This document shows positions 4,968 to 8,498 of a stretch of 8,498 nucleotides of DNA, in pieces. The stretch is from an uncultured Allobaculum sp. (lineage in GTDB: Bacteria > Bacillota_I > Bacilli_A > Erysipelotrichales > Erysipelotrichaceae): NCBI GenBank assembly GCA_910577085.1, contig CAJTLE010000121.1:1-8498 (forward strand). The letters run 5' to 3'. The position numbers were made by a program, and so were the translations under genes. A model generated the notes under the pieces. The model was given only the letters and a program-made list of their open reading frames with translations, had not been told where the DNA came from and made no database searches. Within the stretch, counting starts at the first letter, position 1, and every line of letters begins with the position of its first letter.

Positions 4968-6404
4968 ATGAAAATTAAAAGCACCTGGCATCTGCCAGAT
5001 CATAAGCAGGCAGCCCGCCGTACAAAAGATGCGGTCGAAACCATCGACGGCCTGCAGATCTCGGATCACCAGTCCCATTTAGGAGAAGGACAGAAATATT
5101 ACATCTCCACCTATGGCTGTCAGGCCAATGAGCGCGATTCCGAAAATCTGGCCGGCATTCTGGAAGCCTGCGGATATGAACCGGCGAAAAAAGCCGACGA
5201 AGCGGATGTCATTTTAATGAACACCTGCGGCATTCGTGAAAATGCCGCCAACAATGTTCTTGGCGAAGTCGGCAGCTATAAAAAGCTGTTCAAAAACCGC
5301 CCCAATCTGATTATCGGGGTGGGTGGATGTATGGCGCAGGAAGAAGGCTTTGCCAGAACCCTGCTTGAAAGCTATCCGTGGGTTCATCTGGTCTTCGGAA
5401 CGCATAACTTCAACCAGCTGCCTCAGTATCTGGAGCGCGCCCAGAATGGTGAGAAAGTCGTCGAAGTCTATTCCCGTCAGGGTGAAATTTATGAAAACCT
5501 GCCTGAACACCGCCAGGGCAAATACAAAGCCTGGGTCAACATCATGTATGGCTGCGATAAGTTCTGTACCTATTGCATCGTTCCTTACACTCGCGGCAAA
5601 CAGCGTTCTCGTAAAGCAGAAGATATCCTCAATGAAGTCCGGATTCTGAAAAAACTCGGCTACAAGGAAATCACCCTGCTTGGCCAGAACGTCAATGCCT
5701 ATGGCAAAGATCTTGAAGGCGAGATGGAATTCTCAAAACTGCTGGAAGAAACCGCCAAAATCGGTATTGAACGCATCCGTTTCATGACCAGCCATCCTTG
5801 GGATTTCTCGGACAAGATGATTGATGTCATTGCCCGCTATGACAACATCATGCCAGCTGTACATCTGCCTTTACAGAGCGGCGATGATGAAATTCTGCGC
5901 CGTATGGGCCGCCGGTATACGAGTGAGCAGTATCTGGAACTGTTCAACAAAATCCGCACCCAGGTTCCTGGTGTAACGATTTCAACCGATATCATCGTCG
6001 GCTTCCCAAATGAAAGTGATGAAGCTTTCCAGCATACCCTCGACGTCGTTGAAAAATGCCGCTTCGATAATGCCTATACCTTTATCTATTCGCCAAGACC
6101 CCAGACTCCAGCCGCAAAAATGGAAGATCCGATCAGCGAACAGACCAAGAAGGAACGCTTATACAAGCTCAACGAACTGTGGAACCGTCTGGCCAATGAA
6201 AACCACCAGAAATTAGTGGGCAAGACGGTTAAAGTTCTGGTTGATGGTCCAAGTAAGAAAAACCCGGATGTGTTCTGCGGCTATTCCGAAACCTCTATCC
6301 CGGTCAACTTCACGGGTGAGAATGTAGAGCCCGGTCAGATCGTCGATGTTGAAATTACACAGGCAAGAACTTTCTCTTTAAACGGCAGAAAAGTCAGCGC
6401 GTAA
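4968..6404 (+). CDS. miaB: tRNA-2-methylthio-N6-dimethylallyladenosine synthase MiaB
   Basis: MiaB is a radical-SAM methylthiotransferase that converts i6A37 to ms2i6A37 in tRNAs reading UNN codons, which stabilises codon pairing. The protein has 478 residues. The N-terminal UPF0004 domain carries the auxiliary iron-sulfur ligands Cys51 (STYGCQ), Cys87 (NTCGIRE) and Cys121 (GGCMAQ). The radical-SAM core has Cys196, Cys200 and Cys203 in GCDKFCTYC, followed by PYTRGKQRSR (206-215) and the PLQSG strand (301-305). A TRAM RNA-binding domain occupies about 416-478. About 42 residues precede the first domain, as in other Bacillota MiaB proteins. I chose the ATG at 4968 over a TTG at 4941 because AAAGGAG (4954-4960) is spaced 7 bases from the ATG. 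The RNase J gene follows after 35 bases with no terminator between, so the two are probably co-transcribed. The i6A-forming enzyme MiaA is not in the window. Confidence 0.97.
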   Translation: MKIKSTWHLPDHKQAARRTKDAVETIDGLQISDHQSHLGEGQKYYISTYGCQANERDSENLAGILEACGYEPAKKADEADVILMNTCGIRENAANNVLGEVGSYKKLFKNRPNLIIGVGGCMAQEEGFARTLLESYPWVHLVFGTHNFNQLPQYLERAQNGEKVVEVYSRQGEIYENLPEHRQGKYKAWVNIMYGCDKFCTYCIVPYTRGKQRSRKAEDILNEVRILKKLGYKEITLLGQNVNAYGKDLEGEMEFSKLLEETAKIGIERIRFMTSHPWDFSDKMIDVIARYDNIMPAVHLPLQSGDDEILRRMGRRYTSEQYLELFNKIRTQVPGVTISTDIIVGFPNESDEAFQHTLDVVEKCRFDNAYTFIYSPRPQTPAAKMEDPISEQTKKERLYKLNELWNRLANENHQKLVGKTVKVLVDGPSKKNPDVFCGYSETSIPVNFTGENVEPGQIVDVEITQARTFSLNGRKVSA

Positions 6405-6439
6405 GTTGGCAATGGTATACTGATGGAAATGGAGGTTCT

Positions 6440-8125
6440 ATGGCAAATGAATTATTGAAACAGGACGAGGTCGTCAGACTGTTCGCCCTGGGCGGTCTGG
6501 ATGAAGACGGTAAAAATATGCTCGTCATCGAAATTGATGGAGATATTTATATCTGTGAATCCGGACTGAAATTCCCTGATTATAATGCAGCGCTCGGCGT
6601 TGAATGCATCGTTCCAGATTTTACGTACTTAAAAGAACACGAAGATAAGATCAAAGGCATCCTGATTACCCATGGTCATGATGACGTCATGGGTGCCCTG
6701 CCTTATTTACTCAAAGAAATCAAAGCTGATGTCTACGTCTCCCCGTTTACTGCGGGCATCGTCTCTGACTTATTAAAGAAGAATCATATTACCGGCACCC
6801 GTTTGAAAATGGTGCGCCACAAAGAGACCAAACGAATTGGCGGCCGTCAGGTTGTTTTCTTCCCGATTACGCACTCTTACCCACAGACCTATGGATTTGG
6901 TATCCGCACCAACCATGGCTACATCGTTTATTCCGGTGAATTTATCGCCGACTACGACGACATCTCAGAAGCCTACCAGGGAGATTACTCGGTCGGCTCG
7001 AAATTCAGAAGTGAAGGCGTCATGATCCTGCTCCAGGATTCCAAAGGCGCAGAGAATCCATTGCATACGTCTCCTGGACATCGGGTAACCCCGCATTTTG
7101 ACAAGGTTCTCTCGGATTATGAAAACCGCCGTGTGTTTGTCGAAATCTATACCCAGTCGGTTTATCGCATTCAGGAAATCATCCAGTGCTGTATCGACCA
7201 CAAGCGCAAGATCTGCTTCTACACCAAGGAGCTTCAAAATCTTGTCGCCGGTCTGGAAAGTATCACCAATGAAGTTCCGATGGATCTGGTGGTCAGTGCC
7301 GATCAGGTCGATCATCTTGAAAATGTATGTGTCATCATCTCCGGTCAGGGAAGAGCCCTGTTCCAGCTGATGTCCAACATTGCCAACAATGAAGTGGATG
7401 ATATCAACGTCCGCGAAAGCGATGTGTTCGTTGTCGCCACTCCATTGGTTCCTGGTGTTGAAAAAGACTTCCGGAACATGGAAAACGATATTTACAAACG
7501 GGAAGGCACCATCATCAAGATTGACCGCAACGTCAAAGGAATGCATCCATCTAAGGAAGACCTGAAGATGATGATCTACATGTGCCGGCCAAAATACTAC
7601 ATCCCAATCAAAGGCGAGTATCGCATGCTTTGTGCCAATGCCATGCTTGCCGAAGAGATGAGCATCCCGCCAGAACAGATTCTGCTGCTCGACAATGGAG
7701 AAATCGTCACCTTTATCAATGGCGAACTGCAGCCAGGCCGAGAAACGCTTGAACTGCATGAAGCGCAGATCGATGGCAGTGCGGACTGGGATTTAGCCGG
7801 TGTTGTTCTGAAAGACCGTGAAATTCTTTCCACGGATGGCGTCATGATTCTGGCCATTGGTCTGGATTTCAAGACCAAGAAGATTATCAATGGACCAGAC
7901 GTGCAGACGCGTGGTCTGGTGTATGTCCGGGATGCGGAATATCTGACCAAGGAAGTCAGCCGCATGATGGAAGAAACCATCAAGGAAATGGTGGATGCGG
8001 GCAAGTATGAAAACATGGAATGTCGGACGCAGATTCGCGATAAGGTTTCCCGCTATGTATTCAAACAGACCGCTAAGCGCCCAATGGTTCTGCCCGTCAT
8101 TCTGGAATTGAGCGATAAGTCCTGA
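6440..8125 (+). CDS. rnj: RNase J family protein with degenerate active site (J2-like)
   Basis: This 561-residue protein has the full RNase J layout: metallo-beta-lactamase domain, inserted beta-CASP domain (about 215-365), completion of the first domain, and a C-terminal domain (about 455-561) with GPDVQTRGLVYVR (485-497). True RNase J is a 5'-3' exonuclease and endonuclease for mRNA and rRNA. Here the metal motif HxHxDH reads HGHDDV (78-83), losing the last His. His145 is kept (ITHSYP). The usual GDF reads GEF (Glu167). The C-terminal HGEYRM reads KGEYRM (Lys391), and the HVSGHGS segment reads NVKGMHPS (364-371). DSTNAE is DSKGAE (200-205). Divergence is similar to or beyond Bacillus RNase J2, so it may be a poorly active or structural partner. 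TGGAGG (6430-6435) sets the ATG. Weak TGGTATACT at 6413-6421 could be an internal extended -10. No frameshift is seen. Confidence 0.92.
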   Translation: MANELLKQDEVVRLFALGGLDEDGKNMLVIEIDGDIYICESGLKFPDYNAALGVECIVPDFTYLKEHEDKIKGILITHGHDDVMGALPYLLKEIKADVYVSPFTAGIVSDLLKKNHITGTRLKMVRHKETKRIGGRQVVFFPITHSYPQTYGFGIRTNHGYIVYSGEFIADYDDISEAYQGDYSVGSKFRSEGVMILLQDSKGAENPLHTSPGHRVTPHFDKVLSDYENRRVFVEIYTQSVYRIQEIIQCCIDHKRKICFYTKELQNLVAGLESITNEVPMDLVVSADQVDHLENVCVIISGQGRALFQLMSNIANNEVDDINVRESDVFVVATPLVPGVEKDFRNMENDIYKREGTIIKIDRNVKGMHPSKEDLKMMIYMCRPKYYIPIKGEYRMLCANAMLAEEMSIPPEQILLLDNGEIVTFINGELQPGRETLELHEAQIDGSADWDLAGVVLKDREILSTDGVMILAIGLDFKTKKIINGPDVQTRGLVYVRDAEYLTKEVSRMMEETIKEMVDAGKYENMECRTQIRDKVSRYVFKQTAKRPMVLPVILELSDKS

Positions 8126-8156
8126 TTGACCGGATCTGAAATTTCAATGTTTATAA

Positions 8157-8192
8157 GCCTCTGAAAAGGACAGTCTTTTCGGAGGCCTTTTT
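8157..8192 (+). terminator. Intrinsic terminator of miaB-rnj
   Basis: GCCTC (8157-8161) and GAAAAG (8163-8168) pair with CTTTTC (8175-8180) and GAGGC (8182-8186), with one T-G wobble between and a 6-base loop. Five T follow at 8188-8192. It starts 31 bases after the rnj stop. Confidence 0.9.
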
Positions 8193-8210
8193 GCATCCAG
8201 AACACGGCAG

Positions 8211-8244
8211 AAAAAACAGATACTGCCTGAACAGGCAGTATCTG
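8211..8244 (-). terminator. Strong minus-strand intrinsic terminator
   Basis: CAGATACTGCCTG (8217-8229) pairs perfectly with CAGGCAGTATCTG (8232-8244). Six A at 8211-8216 become a U6 tail when read on the minus strand, and no T run exists on the plus side. It therefore implies a leftward transcript arriving from beyond 8244, convergent with rnj. No convincing leftward gene is visible inside the window. Confidence 0.8.
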
Positions 8245-8402
8245 CAGGGAAATCTTTTACTCAGTCCTCAGAATTTTCTTCAAATCGTTTTCCGCTTGGC
8301 ATCCATAAAGTCTTCACGAAAGCAGTGGATCAATCTTCAGGACCATCGTTTCTTTATTCAACAGATAAAAGACAATGCCATTCGGTTAACGACATTTTAG
8401 AT
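8245..8402. other. Unexplained segment between two outward-facing terminators
   Basis: No clear gene is present on either strand. On the minus strand, a frame from a stop at 8330-8332 to a TGA at 8261-8263 includes a GTG at 8317 and encodes 18 residues ending GKRFEENSED, stopping 17 bases before the minus-strand terminator. It could be the decayed tail of a gene, a tiny peptide or chance. A plus-strand frame of 69 codons ending at 8400 has no ribosome binding site and no protein-like features. Confidence 0.4.
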
Positions 8403-8439
8403 AGCCAAATCGTCAGTTTAAGATGATTTGGCTTTTTTT
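8403..8439 (+). terminator. Plus-strand intrinsic terminator with no assigned gene
   Basis: AGCCAAATCGTC (8403-8414) pairs with GATGATTTGGCT (8422-8433), with one G-U pair and a 7-base loop. Seven T follow (8433-8439). The preceding rnj transcript should already stop at 8157-8192, so this either backs that up or serves an unseen short transcript. Nothing is recognised in 8440-8498. Confidence 0.85.
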
Positions 8440-8498
8440 GTGCATACTTAAAAAACAAAAACATTTAATGGTCAAAAAGTTGTCCTAAAGAGATAATT

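Noticed and set aside
6965..7759. Minus-strand open frame of 264 codons inside the RNase J gene
   Set aside because: It is a shadow frame: no ribosome binding site, and the forward gene explains the sequence fully.
1..8498. Insertion sequence, prophage, CRISPR array, tRNA or rRNA
   Set aside because: No transposase-like protein, regularly spaced repeat-spacer pattern, tRNA cloverleaf or rRNA block was seen on either strand. The gene content is housekeeping.

Overview
The window reads as ordinary chromosome from a low- to moderate-GC Gram-positive bacterium (Bacillota). Reasons: a membrane-anchored RNase Y together with an RNase J family protein, a zinc-ribbon L32, strong AGGAGG-type ribosome binding sites, consensus sigma-A style promoters and U-tailed intrinsic terminators. 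A member of the Erysipelotrichia-like lineages is my guess, but nothing in the sequence fixes the family. All recognisable genes lie on the + strand.

Layout. 1-39 may be the last codons of an upstream gene. 40-783 has no credible gene; it holds nested inverted repeats (122-251), two short tandem repeats and the promoter of the next gene. 784-1476 encodes a secreted lipoprotein cyclophilin. 1776-2291 and 2303-2488 form a two-gene operon (YceD/DUF177 and ribosomal protein L32) with a near-perfect promoter at 1721-1749 and a terminator at 2513-2540. After a 360-base gap with its own promoter comes rny (2853-4406, RNase Y) and a terminator. A 560-base gene-less stretch (4407-4967) with several possible RNA folds and a periodic repeat precedes miaB (4968-6404, tRNA methylthiotransferase), which is followed after 35 bases by an RNase J homologue (6440-8125) and a terminator. 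The right end (8193-8498) has no clear gene but carries one minus-strand and one plus-strand terminator facing outward from about 160 bases of unexplained DNA.

How the genes work together. L32, MiaB, RNase Y and RNase J all serve translation and RNA turnover: the ribosome, decoding accuracy through tRNA A37 modification, and the endonuclease and J-type nuclease that initiate and continue mRNA decay. The cyclophilin acts separately, in folding of exported proteins outside the membrane.

The most notable point is the RNase J homologue. Its fold and length are normal, but at least three metal-binding positions and the C-terminal SGHG motif are altered, going beyond what I recall of the divergent RNase J2 subunit. 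It may be a non-catalytic partner of a true RNase J encoded elsewhere. No mobile element, CRISPR array, tRNA or rRNA was seen. The non-coding structures listed below are hand-read inverted repeats and need covariation tests before being called RNAs.
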